A stretch of DNA of 64,000 nt from positions 1,488,001 through 1,552,000 of the forward strand of contig NZ_CP108394.1 of NCBI RefSeq assembly GCF_041435215.1, given 5' to 3'. The translations under genes were made by a program, and so were the position numbers. Source of the DNA: Streptomyces sp. NBC_01314 (GTDB lineage Bacteria > Actinomycetota > Actinomycetes > Streptomycetales > Streptomycetaceae). Under the pieces are notes generated by a model that ran no database searches, had not been told where the DNA came from, and saw only the letters and a program-made list of their open reading frames with translations. Below are positions 63,828-64,000 of this stretch, one piece after another (positions within the stretch are counted from its first letter, which is position 1; each line of letters starts with the position of its first letter).

Positions 63828-64000
63828 TCACTCCTGTCCGGCCACCGTGCGCAGGTAGGTGCCGAGGCGGGCGACGGCCGACGGGTTGCGGGGGCTCTCC
63901 ACCAGGTCGACGTAGTCGAGGACGAAGATCCGCTTGTGCCTGATCGCGGAGACGCCGCGCAGCGGGGCGTAGGAGAGCAGGAACTTCTTCTTCTGCTCGG
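63828..64000 (-). CDS. ABC transporter solute-binding protein, C-terminus only
   Basis: Only the last 57 or so residues are in the window, ending RLGTYLRTVAGQE. The stretch APLRGVSAIRHKRIFVLDYV resembles the C-terminal lobe of FecB/BtuF-type binding proteins for siderophores or cobalamin. It converges on cbiD with 9 bp between stop codons. The ligand cannot be told from this piece; cobalamin or an iron chelate fits. Confidence 0.7.
   Translation of the reverse strand, partial: EQKKKFLLSYAPLRGVSAIRHKRIFVLDYVDLVESPRNPSAVARLGTYLRTVAGQE

Overview
The window is high-GC actinobacterial chromosome and almost certainly Streptomyces. Nearly all codons end in G or C, GTG starts are common, many genes overlap by ATGA or GTGA, and several families are typical of that genus (Streptomyces-type rhamnose isomerase, DUF574 methyltransferase, furA-katG pair, ECF41 sigma factor). 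No tRNA, rRNA, phage, CRISPR or insertion sequence was seen. The content is mostly accessory catabolism plus part of the cobalamin pathway.

Layout. (1) 1-11.4 kb: L-rhamnose uptake and breakdown. An ABC transporter (rhaT-rhaP-rhaQ, cut by the left edge) diverges from rhaI, a fused aldolase/lactaldehyde dehydrogenase and rhaB. The lutABC L-lactate oxidation genes follow, so rhamnose could be taken through lactaldehyde and lactate to pyruvate. Matching TGAA..TTTCA operators sit on both sides of the divergent promoter. (2) 11.5-17 kb: a DUF574 methyltransferase, a UdgX-type uracil-DNA glycosylase, an EamA transporter, and furA-katG ended by a strong terminator. (3) 17.2-21 kb: an SDR and an IclR regulator facing an idonate/gluconate-type pair. 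(4) 21-37.4 kb: a myo-inositol system with iolG, a LacI-type regulator, an ABC transporter, an IolH-like isomerase, and iolC-aldolase-iolB-iolD-iolA plus a second oxidoreductase and isomerase. Two identical 14-bp palindromes mark the transporter and iolC promoters. A remnant of a solute-binding-protein gene lies at 23.3-23.5 kb. (5) 37.4-41.2 kb: an FAD monooxygenase, an AraC/GyrI-like regulator, a small membrane protein and an ECF41 sigma factor. (6) 41.3-54.4 kb: the most unusual block. It holds a cytochrome P450, a glutamine-synthetase-like ligase, a 3Fe-4S ferredoxin and its reductase, an acetoacetate-decarboxylase-like protein, HpaE-, HpaD- and HpaG-like ring-cleavage enzymes, a TetR regulator, an APC permease, a second aldehyde dehydrogenase and a PuuD-like gamma-glutamyl hydrolase. 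Three copies of one 16-bp operator-like sequence tie its promoters together. (7) 54.4-64 kb: cobalamin synthesis (cobN, cobG, cobH, cobIJ, cobK, cbiD) with a cobalamin riboswitch ahead of cobN and the end of a binding-protein gene at the right edge.

The best candidate for an undescribed system is block 6. Its gene content suggests an amine is tagged with glutamate, oxidised by a P450 or an aldehyde dehydrogenase, released by a glutamyl hydrolase, and, if aromatic, ring-opened by a homoprotocatechuate-like lower pathway. The substrate cannot be read from the sequence.
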